Source: Paenibacillus pinisoli (GTDB lineage: Bacteria; Bacillota; Bacilli; Paenibacillales; Paenibacillaceae). Taken from it: DNA of 64,000 nucleotides. The stretch lies in the NCBI RefSeq assembly GCF_003605435.1, contig NZ_QXQB01000003.1, positions 620,001 through 684,000 of the forward strand, given 5' to 3'. Below are positions 31,903-40,775 of the stretch, piece by piece; within the stretch, counting starts at the first letter, position 1, and every line of letters starts with the position of its first letter. The notes beneath the pieces were generated by a model. That model made no database searches. It saw nothing but the letters and a program-made list of their open reading frames with translations, and had not been told where the DNA came from. The position numbers and the translations under genes are program-made.

Positions 31903-34698
31903 ATGCTTACGCCACGCAACATAAGCATCCGCTTCAAGATCGCGGTTGGCTATATTCTCATCATTTGCTGTCTTGGCGCAGCAGTCGTTATCGTATCCGA
32001 GCGAATTCAATCGCTGCAGAACGAGATTGAGACCATCACATCAAGAGATATGGAAATTCATAATCTGATTACGAGCATCCGGTACAACGTTATCAGCATG
32101 GAGACGAGCCAGCGGGGCTATCTGCTGACTGGCGACGAGAATTACTTGAAGCCGTACACGGAAAGCAAGGCGGAGTGGGAGGACAATCTGAACCGCCTCA
32201 GCGGCTACTTTAACGATGATGTCGATAAGCGGAGGGATCTCGATAATATCCGGGCCACGATTCAGCACTGGATCGAGACCTCCGGGGAACCGACCATCGC
32301 ACTCAAGCGGGAAAATCAAACCGAAGCCATCATCGATTATTACAAAACCGATTCGGGCAAAGAAGACGTCGACCAGCTGCGCGATCAGCTAGAGCAGCTG
32401 CGCCTGAAGCATCTCGATACCAACCGCATATATATCGGAGAGCTTGAGAAACGGAACGAGCTGCTTACGCTCAGCCTGATCGGCATCCTCATTGCCGTCG
32501 CAGTCGTCTCGTTCTTTATCGTTGCTTACGTATCCAATGCTATCGTGCGCACGATACGCCAAGTTTCTTCTACGATTAACGAAATCGCCGATTCCAGAGG
32601 CGATCTGACGAAACGGATTAAAGTGAATTCCAAGGACGAAATTCGGGACTTGGCCGACGCAACCAACGTGCTGCTCGAGAGCCTGGAGTCCCAGTCCTGG
32701 GTGCAGACGCATGTCGCCGATGTGGCGACCATGAACCATGGAGTGAACGATCTGAAGGAGCTTGCTTCTTCTTTCCTGAGCAAGGTCGCGCCGATGATTG
32801 GCGCCTCCTACGGCGTCTTTTACTACCGCAGAGGAGCCGGCGAGCAGCTGCGCCTGGACAAGGTCGCAGCCTACGCCTCATCCGGTGACGAGCAGGCGAA
32901 GAGCAGCTTCCGCTTCGGCGAAGGCCTGGTCGGCCAGTGCGCTCAGGACAAGCGCCCGTTCCTGCTTAATCAGCCTGAGCAATACAAGGCGAGCATCACG
33001 ACAGGCCTGACGGAGCTGCAGCCGCGAAGCGTGCTGGTCATTCCGGTGGAATTCGAGAGCAAGGTCATCGCCGTCATCGAATTTGCGTCGCTTGACCCGT
33101 TCCTTGCCCAGCATCTGAAGCTGCTGGAGTCAATTGAAGAGCACTTCGGCGTCGCCATCGACAACGTGGCAGGTCGCATGGAGGTCGAGCGGCTGCTCGG
33201 CGAGTCCCAAGCTATGACAGAGGAGCTGCAGGCCCAGACGGAGGAGCTGCAAGCGCAATCCGAAGAGCTGCAGATGCAGCAGGAAGAGATGCGCATGACG
33301 ACCGAGCATCTGGAGGAGCAGAATCTGTATGCGGAGCAGAAGACGAAGGAGCTGGAGCAAGCCAAGGCCGAGCTGGAGGACTATGCAGAGAAGCTGAGGC
33401 AGAGCGCGCAGTACAAAACCAACTTCCTGGCGAATATGTCCCACGAGCTGCGCACGCCGCTTAACAGCATTCTCATCCTGTCCCAAATGCTGTACGAGAA
33501 CGACAGCAAATCACTTACTCCCGAGGAGGAAGGCTACGCCCGCGTTATCCACTCCTCCGGCAACGACTTGCTGACATTGATTGACGACATTCTCGATTTG
33601 TCCAAGATTGAAGCAGGCAAGATCGACCTTGTCGTGGATGAAGTGAATGTGTCCGAGGTTCCGGAAATGCTGAAGCTCAGCTTCGACCCTGTCGCCGATA
33701 AGAAAGGGCTGTCCTTCCTGATCGAGCAGCAGTCCGAGTTGCCGCAGATCATCCGGACTGACGGCCAACGCCTGCAGCAAATTCTGAAAAACCTGCTGTC
33801 CAATGCCTTCAAATTTACCGAAAGCGGTACGGTAACGCTGAAGCTTCATCTGGCTGATCCGTCCATTATCGAAGAGCGCATGCCGGATGCGCAAGCGGAA
33901 GGCTTCATCGCCTTCTCCGTGATCGATACCGGAATCGGCATACCGAAGGACAAGCAGGATCTTATCTTCGACGCATTCCAGCAAGTCGACGGCAATACGA
34001 ACCGCATCTATGGCGGCACAGGGCTCGGCTTATCGATCTGCAGCGAATTTGCCCATCTGCTGGGCGGCTGCATCGTCGTGGACAGCGAGCTGCATAAGGG
34101 AAGCACCTTTACCCTGTATTTGCCGTATGAGATTAATGAAGCGCAATTGGAGCTGAACCAGGCCTTGCTGGAAGTCGCCGCAGCCGCTCCAATCGGAGCG
34201 CCGTCCAGGCCGAGCGAGCACGCTGTGCCTGTTGCAGATGTCTCCGTCCCAGAGCCCGATTCCTCGATTTCGAACGCAGAAGAACCGGAGAGCTCCGATG
34301 AAGATTCCGCCTTCCAGAATAAGCGGGTGCTGCTTGTAGAGGACGATGCGCGCAACGTCTTCGCTATTGTCAGAGCGCTGGAGACCAAAGGACTTGAAGT
34401 TACCGTTGCCCGCAATGGGCAGGAATGTCTGGAGATCGTCGATACCGATTCCAGCTATGATCTGGTGCTTATGGATATTATGATGCCTGTTATGGACGGC
34501 TTCGAGACGACCAAGGCGCTCAAGAAGCATCCGCTGATGAAAAACACGCCAATTATCGCCCTGACGGCCAAAGCCATGAAGAGCGACCAAGAGAGCTGCC
34601 TGGCAGCCGGCGCGTCCGACTATATAAGCAAGCCAATCCAGATGGAGCAGCTGTTCTCGCTCATGAGGGTCTGGCTGACAAAGCAGGTGGAACATTAA
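31903..34698 (+). CDS. Hybrid sensor histidine kinase, RsbK-like
   Basis: 931 residues from the ATG at 31903, behind AAGGAGG. Order: helix (12-32), CHASE3 domain (about 40-180, with TSQRGYLLTGDENYLKPYT), helix (187-212), HAMP, GAF (about 285-425), coiled coil with EELQAQ repeats (425-500), HisKA with His514 in MSHELRTPLNS, HATPase (NAFKF, DTGIGIP, GGTGLGLS) and a C-terminal receiver with Asp858 in LVLMDIMMP. The gene order kinase then CheR, beside sigB and a REC-PP2C gene, matches the B. cereus RsbK-RsbM-RsbY system. It would phosphorylate RsbY. B. cereus identity is inference. Confidence 0.85.
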   Translation: MLTPRNISIRFKIAVGYILIICCLGAAVVIVSERIQSLQNEIETITSRDMEIHNLITSIRYNVISMETSQRGYLLTGDENYLKPYTESKAEWEDNLNRLSGYFNDDVDKRRDLDNIRATIQHWIETSGEPTIALKRENQTEAIIDYYKTDSGKEDVDQLRDQLEQLRLKHLDTNRIYIGELEKRNELLTLSLIGILIAVAVVSFFIVAYVSNAIVRTIRQVSSTINEIADSRGDLTKRIKVNSKDEIRDLADATNVLLESLESQSWVQTHVADVATMNHGVNDLKELASSFLSKVAPMIGASYGVFYYRRGAGEQLRLDKVAAYASSGDEQAKSSFRFGEGLVGQCAQDKRPFLLNQPEQYKASITTGLTELQPRSVLVIPVEFESKVIAVIEFASLDPFLAQHLKLLESIEEHFGVAIDNVAGRMEVERLLGESQAMTEELQAQTEELQAQSEELQMQQEEMRMTTEHLEEQNLYAEQKTKELEQAKAELEDYAEKLRQSAQYKTNFLANMSHELRTPLNSILILSQMLYENDSKSLTPEEEGYARVIHSSGNDLLTLIDDILDLSKIEAGKIDLVVDEVNVSEVPEMLKLSFDPVADKKGLSFLIEQQSELPQIIRTDGQRLQQILKNLLSNAFKFTESGTVTLKLHLADPSIIEERMPDAQAEGFIAFSVIDTGIGIPKDKQDLIFDAFQQVDGNTNRIYGGTGLGLSICSEFAHLLGGCIVVDSELHKGSTFTLYLPYEINEAQLELNQALLEVAAAAPIGAPSRPSEHAVPVADVSVPEPDSSISNAEEPESSDEDSAFQNKRVLLVEDDARNVFAIVRALETKGLEVTVARNGQECLEIVDTDSSYDLVLMDIMMPVMDGFETTKALKKHPLMKNTPIIALTAKAMKSDQESCLAAGASDYISKPIQMEQLFSLMRVWLTKQVEH

Positions 34699-34699
34699 C

Positions 34700-35578
34700 A
34701 TGGTGGATGATGGCGTGTTGCGTCACGGCGGATCGTTGCGGGATATGGATGAAGAAGCGTCTGACTATGGAGAGATTGAAGAGCTTGAGCTGGATTTGCT
34801 GCTGGAGGCTATGTACCGGCTAAGAGGCTTTGACTTCCGCAATTACTTGCGCTCTTCCCTGCGCAGAAGAGTGCGGCACCGGATGAATCTGGAGAAGCTC
34901 CCGACCATTTCAGCTCTACTGGGCAAAGTCCTGCATGAGGAAGGCTTCCTTGAGAAGCTGCTCGAAGACTTCTCGATCAAGGTGACGGAGATGTTCCGCG
35001 ACCCGGAGTTTTTCCTGTCCTTCCGCCAGAAGGTCGTCCCGCATCTGAAGGCGCATGATGAGCTGCGCATATGGCATGCCGGATGCGCTACTGGCGAGGA
35101 AGTCTACTCCATGGCGATCCTGCTGCAGGAGGAAGGACTGCTGGAACGCTCCATCATCTATGCGACGGACATGAGCAAGTCGGCTATTGAACAGGCCAAG
35201 CAAGGAAAATTCCCGCTCAAGCGGATGCAAGCCTATACGCGCAATTACTTGCAGGCAGGCGGCACGCGCGAGTTTTCCGCTTATTATAAGACGGATCATT
35301 CCTATGCTTTCTTCCAGCCTGAGATTAAGGGGCATATGATGTTCGCGGAGCATAATCTGGCGACAGACGGCTCCTTTAACGAATTTCACGTCATCCTGTG
35401 CCGCAACGTGCTCATTTACTTTGATCCCGAGCTTCAAAGCAGGGTGCATCGCGTACTAACGGAAAGTCTGGCGCCGAACGGCTTCCTGGCGCTGGGAGGG
35501 AAGGAATCCTTCCTGTCCCCTTACAAAGCCAAATTCGCTGAATATGCGCCGGAAGAAAGAATCTTCCGCAAGCTGTAG
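34700..35578 (+). CDS. CheR-type methyltransferase, RsbM-like
   Basis: 292 residues starting 2 bases after the kinase stop. CheR pattern: 'FSIKVTEMFRDPEFFLSFR', SAM site 'IWHAGCATGEEVYSMAILL', 'YATDMSKSAIEQAKQGKFP', and 'FHVILCRNVLIYFDPELQ'. In the B. cereus group RsbM methylates RsbK and tunes the sigma-B response; operon position here supports the same role. No chemoreceptor genes lie nearby, so a chemotaxis role is less likely. Confidence 0.85.
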   Translation: MVDDGVLRHGGSLRDMDEEASDYGEIEELELDLLLEAMYRLRGFDFRNYLRSSLRRRVRHRMNLEKLPTISALLGKVLHEEGFLEKLLEDFSIKVTEMFRDPEFFLSFRQKVVPHLKAHDELRIWHAGCATGEEVYSMAILLQEEGLLERSIIYATDMSKSAIEQAKQGKFPLKRMQAYTRNYLQAGGTREFSAYYKTDHSYAFFQPEIKGHMMFAEHNLATDGSFNEFHVILCRNVLIYFDPELQSRVHRVLTESLAPNGFLALGGKESFLSPYKAKFAEYAPEERIFRKL

Positions 35579-35604
35579 GCAGATCCCATCGCCTTATCCA
35601 TCAA

Positions 35605-35640
35605 AAATGGCGTGTCGCTAACGGTAGCGACACGCCATTT
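35605..35640. terminator. Bidirectional terminator
   Basis: AAATGGCGTGTCGCTA and TAGCGACACGCCATTT form a perfect 16-bp stem with an ACGG loop between convergent rsbM-like and rsbW-like genes. Confidence 0.95.
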
Positions 35641-35707
35641 CTTATTGTTTATCTATGATAGCAAGCTCTGCATTCCATCCGTTGCTAAGGCACAGAAGCT
35701 CTTATGT

Positions 35708-36130
35708 TCATCCCCGGTATTTCATGAGCCGTACTTCCGTCCTCTGCTCATCGGAACTCATCTCCACTTCATCCATCAATGCTTCCATCAGATAGATGCC
35801 GAGGCCGCCTACGCGCAGCTCGCTGGGATGGTTGCCCTGAATGCCTGAAGCTGCCTTCCGCGCATCGGAATACGCAAAGGGAACGCCGTAGTTCACAACG
35901 CGAATAACCAGACCAGCAGTGTCGAATTCGAAGGACACATCGATTACGCCGCCAGTCTCCTCCTTCGCGCCATGCAGCACCGCATTGCTGCAAGCTTCGG
36001 ATACCGCTACCTTCATATCTTCAATCTCCTCGAATGAAAAACCCAGCTTGGTCGCAACGCCCAGGAGGTTATTCCGAACCAAGTCGATGTAGTCCGCATC
36101 TGCCGGTATTTGCAAACGTACAGCCTTCAT
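35708..36130 (-). CDS. RsbW paralogue, rsbV-linked copy
   Basis: 140 residues. N box AVSEACSNAVLHGAKEETGG and G box GGLGIYLMEALMDEVEMSS match the copy at 30797 closely (identical 'LMEALMDEV' after GGLGI), so this is a duplicated anti-sigma kinase with catalytic parts intact. It overlaps rsbV by 4 bases. It may phosphorylate RsbV while the other copy holds SigB, or it may serve another sigma factor. Confidence 0.85.
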   Translation of the reverse strand: MKAVRLQIPADADYIDLVRNNLLGVATKLGFSFEEIEDMKVAVSEACSNAVLHGAKEETGGVIDVSFEFDTAGLVIRVVNYGVPFAYSDARKAASGIQGNHPSELRVGGLGIYLMEALMDEVEMSSDEQRTEVRLMKYRG

Positions 36131-36453
36131 GCCCCTGCCTCTTCCTTCAAGTAGCCGGACAATCCCGTCATATCGAATAACCTCCGGACAGTCGGCGGGA
36201 TATGCCGCACATAGAATGGCGCATTCACGCTATCCCTTGTCTTCAGAATGGAGACAATAATGCCGATGCCTGTGCTGTCGATATACTTCAGCCCCTCCAA
36301 ATCCAGAACCATAGCCAGATCCGTTCGTCTCAGATAAGGCTCTACTGCCGCCTGCAATTGAGGAACGACAGCCAGATCGAGCTCCCCGCCAAGCTTTAAT
36401 ACGAACTGTCCGTTCGTCTCTTGTTGTTCCATACGAAAAGGTTCCATTTTCAT
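36127..36453 (-). CDS. rsbV: Anti-anti-sigma factor RsbV
   Basis: 108 residues, a STAS-domain protein. The motif 'LEGLKYIDSTGIGIIVSIL' carries the phosphorylatable serine that RsbW targets. Unphosphorylated RsbV binds RsbW and frees SigB; a PP2C phosphatase (here at 37249) regenerates it. Coupled to the adjacent RsbW paralogue. Start ATG at 36453 or the ATG two codons on. Confidence 0.92.
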   Translation of the reverse strand: MKMEPFRMEQQETNGQFVLKLGGELDLAVVPQLQAAVEPYLRRTDLAMVLDLEGLKYIDSTGIGIIVSILKTRDSVNAPFYVRHIPPTVRRLFDMTGLSGYLKEEAGA

Positions 36454-36520
36454 TCTTCCTATTCACTCCGCTCTATTTGACCTTATATTGATCCTATCAA
36501 TTGAATCCCCATTAGACAAG

Positions 36521-37144
36521 TTATACCGTTGCGATATGGTAGTAGCTTACATATTGCGGCTCATGCGTCTCCTCATCGAGGAACAGCTTCAGCACCGCAT
36601 CATCCCGCTGGAATACGATGCCGTCCTCGGCCGTATAATCCGGCTGCCCGAACGCTTCCGTCAGGGCGGATTCTGTAATGGACAATGTCTCCCCGTCCAC
36701 CTGCAGCTCTTTATCCGCCTCAATATTGACGTACTGAATAAACTCACCGTAAAAGGCAACCTCTACATCCGGATATTGATATACCGTCAGATCGCCCCAT
36801 ATCTCATCTACCGATTTGCCGGCCGGCTCGCCCAGCTTGGATACGACAGCCTCAGGGCTGTCATACAGGCTGATTCCGTTAACGCTATTCAGCTCAAGAT
36901 CGTGATGCGAAGCGGCGTCGCTCTCTGCTGCCGGCTGCGGCTCTGCGTGCTCCGCCTCCAAGTACATCGATACTTCCTCCGCGTGGTTCAACGACCCGCT
37001 AGGCTCATATAATGCCGGCATAATGATCAATGGTGCAGCAACACTCTTCACTGACAGCTGCGCATCAGCCGTTTGCTCTGGCGACTGTAGCCCCGTTGCA
37101 ATTACACTTGCTATTATAAAGACATATAGAATGATCGCTTTCAT
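36521..37144 (-). CDS. Secreted protein, DUF4309-like
   Basis: 207 residues with an N-terminal signal (MKAIILYVFIIASVIATGL, no lipobox). The second half has two related motifs: 'NGISLYDSPEAVVSKLGEP' and 'ETLSITESALTEAFGQPDY', each followed by a beta-rich 'VYQYPDVEVAFYG..' or 'VFQRDDAVLKLFLD..' strand pair. That arrangement resembles DUF4309-type proteins. No function known. It lies within the stress island. Confidence 0.6.
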   Translation of the reverse strand: MKAIILYVFIIASVIATGLQSPEQTADAQLSVKSVAAPLIIMPALYEPSGSLNHAEEVSMYLEAEHAEPQPAAESDAASHHDLELNSVNGISLYDSPEAVVSKLGEPAGKSVDEIWGDLTVYQYPDVEVAFYGEFIQYVNIEADKELQVDGETLSITESALTEAFGQPDYTAEDGIVFQRDDAVLKLFLDEETHEPQYVSYYHIATV

Positions 37145-37248
37145 GATGAACTCCCTCCCGCTATGGATGCTTATGCTTCACTTAGCCTTCAAGGTTCCTA
37201 TGATCATGTATAAACCATTCTCTGTCATTTGAAACATGGGGTTCAGTA

Positions 37249-38391
37249 CTACTTGAGCGTAATCTGCAGCAAGCAAATATCATCGCGCTGCCTGCTGGTG
37301 CCGTCTTCGCTTTGGATCAGGCCTTCCACTACTTCGCCCGGCCCTGCGCCAAGACTCTTGCGCACTCCCTCTGCCAGACGCGCCACAAGCGCATCGTCGT
37401 CCCCATCGCCCATTGCTTCCAGCAGTCCGTCCGTATAGAGCGCAATTACCGTTCCCGGCTTATACGGAATCATGCCTTTGCTTACGCGGATATGCTCGAA
37501 CAAGCCGATAGCCGGTCCGCTGGGATTCAGCATCGCCAGCGAATCGTCCGTGACGACAAGGCCGGGCGGATGGCCCGCATTGACGTATTCGACCGTATGC
37601 TTCGCTGTATCGATCAGAACAAACACAGCCGTAAAATAATAATTCATCAGCTCATCGGAGCGATAGAGCTGCCCCATATACCGGTTCAGCTCCAGAATCA
37701 CTTCCTCCGGATCGGTAATGCGCAGCATCATGTCCTTCAGAACGGACGAGATGAACATACAGACGAGCGATGACGAAATGCCATGTCCCATCATATCCAG
37801 CAAAATAACCGCGTACCTGTCCCGGTCGATGCGGAACCATGCATAGTAGTCGCCCGCCAGCTCGAAGGAAGGCCGATAATCGGCTACAATGCTGATCTGC
37901 TCATTCTGAATCGGCGAGCTCAGCACGCTGCGCTGCACTTGCTTGGCCAGCTCCAGCTCATAGCGAATGCGCTTGTCCCGCTCCTTATGCCAATCCTTCT
38001 CATGCTTCAGGCGAAGCGCGGAACGAATGCGGGCCATCAGCTCCAGCTTGTTGATCGGCTTCATGACATAATCGGTCGCGCCCGCGTCAAGCGCCTCCGC
38101 CAGCTTAAGGGAATCGCCGACCGCAGTTACGAATATAATCGGCACATCGCGGTAACGGGTATCCGCCTGAATTCTGCGGCAAGCTTCAAGCCCGTCGATT
38201 TCCGGCATCATCATATCCAGCAGGATGAGATCAACCGGCTCCTCGGCACGGCATTCGGAATCAAGATGCAGCATGCCGAACAATTGCTTGGCGGATGAAG
38301 CGATGCGCAGATCGGAATAACCTTCCTTGCTTAATATCGTTCTTATAATCATCTGGTTCGTCACATTGTCGTCTACGATTATAATACTCAA
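37249..38391 (-). CDS. REC-PP2C phosphatase, RsbY-like
   Basis: 380 residues. I chose the TTG at 38391 because GGAGG lies 9 bases upstream and it gives the typical receiver start SIIIVDDNVTNQMIIRTIL. The receiver (about 1-120, DLILLDMMMPEIDG acceptor Asp, then 'DYVMKPINKLELM') is joined to a SpoIIE/RsbU-type PP2C domain (SPIQNEQISIVADYRPSFEL, GDYYAWF, VILLDMMGHGISSSLV, FVLIDTAKHTVEYVNAGHPP, VIALYTDGLLEAM). It is expected to dephosphorylate RsbV when its receiver is phosphorylated by the RsbK-like kinase. Confidence 0.88.
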   Translation of the reverse strand: MSIIIVDDNVTNQMIIRTILSKEGYSDLRIASSAKQLFGMLHLDSECRAEEPVDLILLDMMMPEIDGLEACRRIQADTRYRDVPIIFVTAVGDSLKLAEALDAGATDYVMKPINKLELMARIRSALRLKHEKDWHKERDKRIRYELELAKQVQRSVLSSPIQNEQISIVADYRPSFELAGDYYAWFRIDRDRYAVILLDMMGHGISSSLVCMFISSVLKDMMLRITDPEEVILELNRYMGQLYRSDELMNYYFTAVFVLIDTAKHTVEYVNAGHPPGLVVTDDSLAMLNPSGPAIGLFEHIRVSKGMIPYKPGTVIALYTDGLLEAMGDGDDDALVARLAEGVRKSLGAGPGEVVEGLIQSEDGTSRQRDDICLLQITLK

Positions 38392-38434
38392 GTGGGTTGT
38401 CCTCCTATGACAAGTTGCTAGAGAGGTATATAGC

Positions 38435-38462
38435 AATAGCCTACCCTTGCGGGCAGGCTATT
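38435..38462 (-). terminator. Terminator between GSP17M-like and RsbY-like genes
   Basis: AATAGCCT-CCC and GGG-AGGCTATT form the stem 6 bases after the stop of the upstream gene; the T run is short, so read-through is possible. Confidence 0.55.
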
Positions 38463-38467
38463 TCAAC

Positions 38468-38896
38468 CTATTTGTACGGAGGCATGTTATGCATCGTATA
38501 AGGGTACGGGTAGAAGTACACTTCGCGATCGAAGTCGTCGTCGTAATACTCTCTGCCGCCCCAAGCGATCACAACAATCGCATCGCGGTCCATTGCAGCC
38601 TCCAGCCTCTCGGCTTCTTCCTTCGAGACGCCAAGCGATCTCATCTTGGCTCTTAAGCCATCGCCCGTCGATCGGAATATATTGGCAATCGATGTGCCCA
38701 GACCTTGCTCCGCTACTCCGATTTCTTCCGCATCTGTGCGCTCCGCCAGACGCTTCGTTCTCGTCTTGTCATGCGTCAATACAAAGATGCGATCCTCCGC
38801 GTAGCCTTCATGGCGGAATTGTCTCACTTGCTCCTGCACTTCGTCGCGTGTCATAACCGTGCGTACTTTGGTTTGCTCCGTATTTGCTGTTTTCAT
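38468..38896 (-). CDS. General stress protein 17M-like (YflT domain)
   Basis: 142 residues, ATG behind AGGAGGG. The first half (TRDEVQEQVRQFRHEGYAED, IFVLTHDKTRTKRLAERTDAE) is the YflT/GSP17M domain; the end is Tyr/Pro/Asp-rich. YflT is a sigma-B-dependent stress protein in B. subtilis. Its place beside rsbY supports sigma-B control. Biochemical role unknown. Confidence 0.8.
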   Translation of the reverse strand: MKTANTEQTKVRTVMTRDEVQEQVRQFRHEGYAEDRIFVLTHDKTRTKRLAERTDAEEIGVAEQGLGTSIANIFRSTGDGLRAKMRSLGVSKEEAERLEAAMDRDAIVVIAWGGREYYDDDFDREVYFYPYPYTMHNMPPYK

Positions 38897-38959
38897 GATA
38901 AATCCCTCCTGAATAAGTATGGTTAGTGGTGATGCGTTAATGTACTGCCTTGGATATCA

Positions 38960-39121
38960 TCAGACTTTTCTTCTGCCCAGAATCAGGGAAGCCAAGAACA
39001 AGACCACAAAGATGACGAATAGTACCTTGGCTATTCCCGCCGCAGCGGAAGCTATGCCCATGAATCCGAAGATTCCAGCTATTAGAGCGAAAATGAAAAA
39101 CATCAATGCCCATCCCAGCAT
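38960..39121 (-). CDS. DUF1328 (YtjA-like) small membrane protein
   Basis: 53 residues from the ATG at 39121: [20 protein letters not shown], then [20 protein letters not shown] and a basic end. The two-helix, Gly/Ala-rich pattern is typical of DUF1328. A sigma-B-like promoter (39179-39203) lies 58 bases upstream. Confidence 0.8.
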   Translation of the reverse strand: MLGWALMFFIFALIAGIFGFMGIASAAAGIAKVLFVIFVVLFLASLILGRRKV

Positions 39122-39178
39122 AGGAATCACCGCCTTTCCCGGTTGCTGGCGATTTGTGCTCGCCGGCTTGTTTGTTCT

Positions 39179-39203
39179 TAACCCGATCCGACCGGCTTGA
39201 AAC
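39179..39203 (-). promoter_or_regulatory. Sigma-B-like promoter of DUF1328 gene
   Basis: On the minus strand GTTTCA, 13 bases, GGGTTA. It matches the sigma-B consensus GTTTAA / GGGTAT at 5 of 6 and 4 of 6 positions. Confidence 0.5.
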
Positions 39204-39239
39204 AAGCGGTACAAGCATAAAATTTGGCAGCCATTATCC

Positions 39240-39265
39240 GATTCAACCGTTCAATCCCCGGGTAA
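39240..39265 (+). promoter_or_regulatory. Sigma-B-like promoter of small membrane gene
   Basis: GATTCA, 14 bases, GGGTAA lies 35 bases before the start at 39301 and is divergent from the candidate at 39179. Confidence 0.4.
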
Positions 39266-39300
39266 GGAGAGCTATACCTTTCATAAAGGAGTGGAGTGTT

Positions 39301-39468
39301 ATGAATACCAATATTCCGCAGCGCAACGTGGAAATCGAAGAACGGCATGTTCAGAAAAAGTCGGACTCCAGCCAAGTTTTATCTACCCTTATCAAATATA
39401 CCGCATACATTGTCATTGTCTTTGGCGTCCTGTACTTCCTTGTCCGCTTCGTGTTTCCTCTTTTCTAA
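39301..39468 (+). CDS. Small single-helix membrane protein
   Basis: 55 residues, ATG behind AAAGGAG. A polar N-terminal half (NTNIPQRNVEIEERHVQKKS) is followed by one helix (TLIKYTAYIVIVFGVLYFLV). Ends with a Phe-rich tail. Unknown family; the sigma-B-like promoter suggests a stress role. Confidence 0.65.
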   Translation: MNTNIPQRNVEIEERHVQKKSDSSQVLSTLIKYTAYIVIVFGVLYFLVRFVFPLF

Positions 39469-39488
39469 AGGAGCTTGCGGCAGCAAAT

Positions 39489-39525
39489 ACCGCTTGAAGA
39501 GCGCACACTCTTCAAGCGGTTTTTT
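39489..39525 (+). terminator. Terminator of small membrane gene
   Basis: ACCGCTTGAAGAG and CTCTTCAAGCGGT form a 13-bp stem followed by T. Confidence 0.92.
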
Positions 39526-39586
39526 GCGTTCGTCCTTCGAATGACGTTCCATACGATATCGTTCCACCCGCTCAGGCCACGAAGAA

Positions 39587-39610
39587 AACCTCCCTGTTCT
39601 CAGGGAGGTT
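39587..39610 (-). terminator. Terminator of the small lipoprotein gene
   Basis: AACCTCCCTG and CAGGGAGGTT form a 10-bp stem with a TTCT loop; the minus-strand exit is T-rich. Confidence 0.8.
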
Positions 39611-39632
39611 GCTACAGCGTTATCATCTATAA

Positions 39633-39866
39633 TTATTCCGTCACCGTATCGTCGGCGTCGCCAGGAACGACAGGGTCTGCGTCACCAGGCACAACAGGAT
39701 CTGTCACAATCGGATCATCCGTTACAACAGGTGCGTTATTGTTCAGGTTATTGGATGTACCGTTCGTGTCGCTGTTGCAGGCTGCGGCTGTGAAGATCAT
39801 AATTGCACACATTGTAGCTGTCAGCAGCACCTTAGTCATTCTTTGTTTATTTGCGAGTTTGTTCAT
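39633..39866 (-). CDS. Small lipoprotein with VVPGDAD repeats
   Basis: 77 residues from the ATG at 39866, behind AGGAGG. Lipoprotein signal with TAAAC lipobox, then an Asn-rich linker and acidic repeats (two copies of PVVPGDAD plus related VTD units). No folded domain visible. Probably a disordered surface lipoprotein of unknown role. Confidence 0.65.
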   Translation of the reverse strand: MNKLANKQRMTKVLLTATMCAIMIFTAAACNSDTNGTSNNLNNNAPVVTDDPIVTDPVVPGDADPVVPGDADDTVTE

Positions 39867-40017
39867 TGAGAATTTCCTCCTGATTGATGGTTTAGAGTAA
39901 GGAGCACTGCGTCTCCTATCCCTACTTAACCCAACCTTCCAAGGATGAATCATCCCTGCCGATGAGAAAAAACTCATAAACGAATGTGGTCTGCAGCGCT
40001 AATCCGCTGGCCCAGCC

Positions 40018-40770
40018 TTATTCTGATTGCTCCAATCCATGCTCCTGCAGCAATTCAATCAGCGCAGCTCTGGCATCCCCATGGAACAGTCCGCCGTGAT
40101 AGCAGACAAGCTCGCGGATCGGGTAGGTCAACATGCGTTCAACTGAGCTTATAGCGGCTTCCATATCGAGCGTGAACTGCGGATTGGCAATGCCGAGCTT
40201 GCCGTTCTCCTCGATGACAACCGCATCGCCCGCAATCATCGTGCCGCTTTCCCTCACGAATAAGGAGGCATGGCCCGGCATATGGCCTGGCGTATGAACA
40301 AGCTCCGTCCCTCCGCACCACGGCAGCAGCGCGCCGTCAGCCTCCGTGCGGTGCACCAGGGCGGGCTCGATGCTTCTCAGAAAGGCGATAAAGCCTTCCG
40401 CATGCTGTCTCTCCGCTTCCGGCATTCCGTCGAGAGAGGCTTCGGCTTGGATCAGCCTGAGCGACTTGCGCTTGCCGGCCACATACAGCGCCTCCAGCTC
40501 ATAGGCAACCGTCTCCGCCTGCGGATATGCCCTCTGCAATTCCGCAAGCGCTCCAATATGGTCCATATCGTGGTGAGTCGCGAATATATGGGTCAAATCC
40601 TGAAGCGACAAGCCCTGCTGGCCTGCCGCTTCCTCCAGCAGCGGCACAAAGCCGGGATAGCCGCAATCGACGAGCACCATATGGCGCTCATCCCGCAGTA
40701 TGACGGGGGTTATCGTCTGCCGCTGCCCGTTATTCTCGAAGGCGATCGGCAGAACGTACACTTGATTCAT
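40018..40770 (-). CDS. Metallo-beta-lactamase-fold hydrolase
   Basis: 250 residues from the ATG at 40770; an ATG at 40785 overlapping the amidase end is also possible and neither has a strong ribosome site. The zinc motif THHDMDHIGA (HxHxDH variant with His-His-Asp-Asp-His), 'HTPGHMPGH' and 'GDAVV' are intact. It belongs to the glyoxalase II-like group of thiolester/lactone hydrolases. It lies directly downstream of the amidase, so it is probably co-transcribed. Confidence 0.85.
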   Translation of the reverse strand: MNQVYVLPIAFENNGQRQTITPVILRDERHMVLVDCGYPGFVPLLEEAAGQQGLSLQDLTHIFATHHDMDHIGALAELQRAYPQAETVAYELEALYVAGKRKSLRLIQAEASLDGMPEAERQHAEGFIAFLRSIEPALVHRTEADGALLPWCGGTELVHTPGHMPGHASLFVRESGTMIAGDAVVIEENGKLGIANPQFTLDMEAAISSVERMLTYPIRELVCYHGGLFHGDARAALIELLQEHGLEQSE

Positions 40771-40775
40771 TGCGC

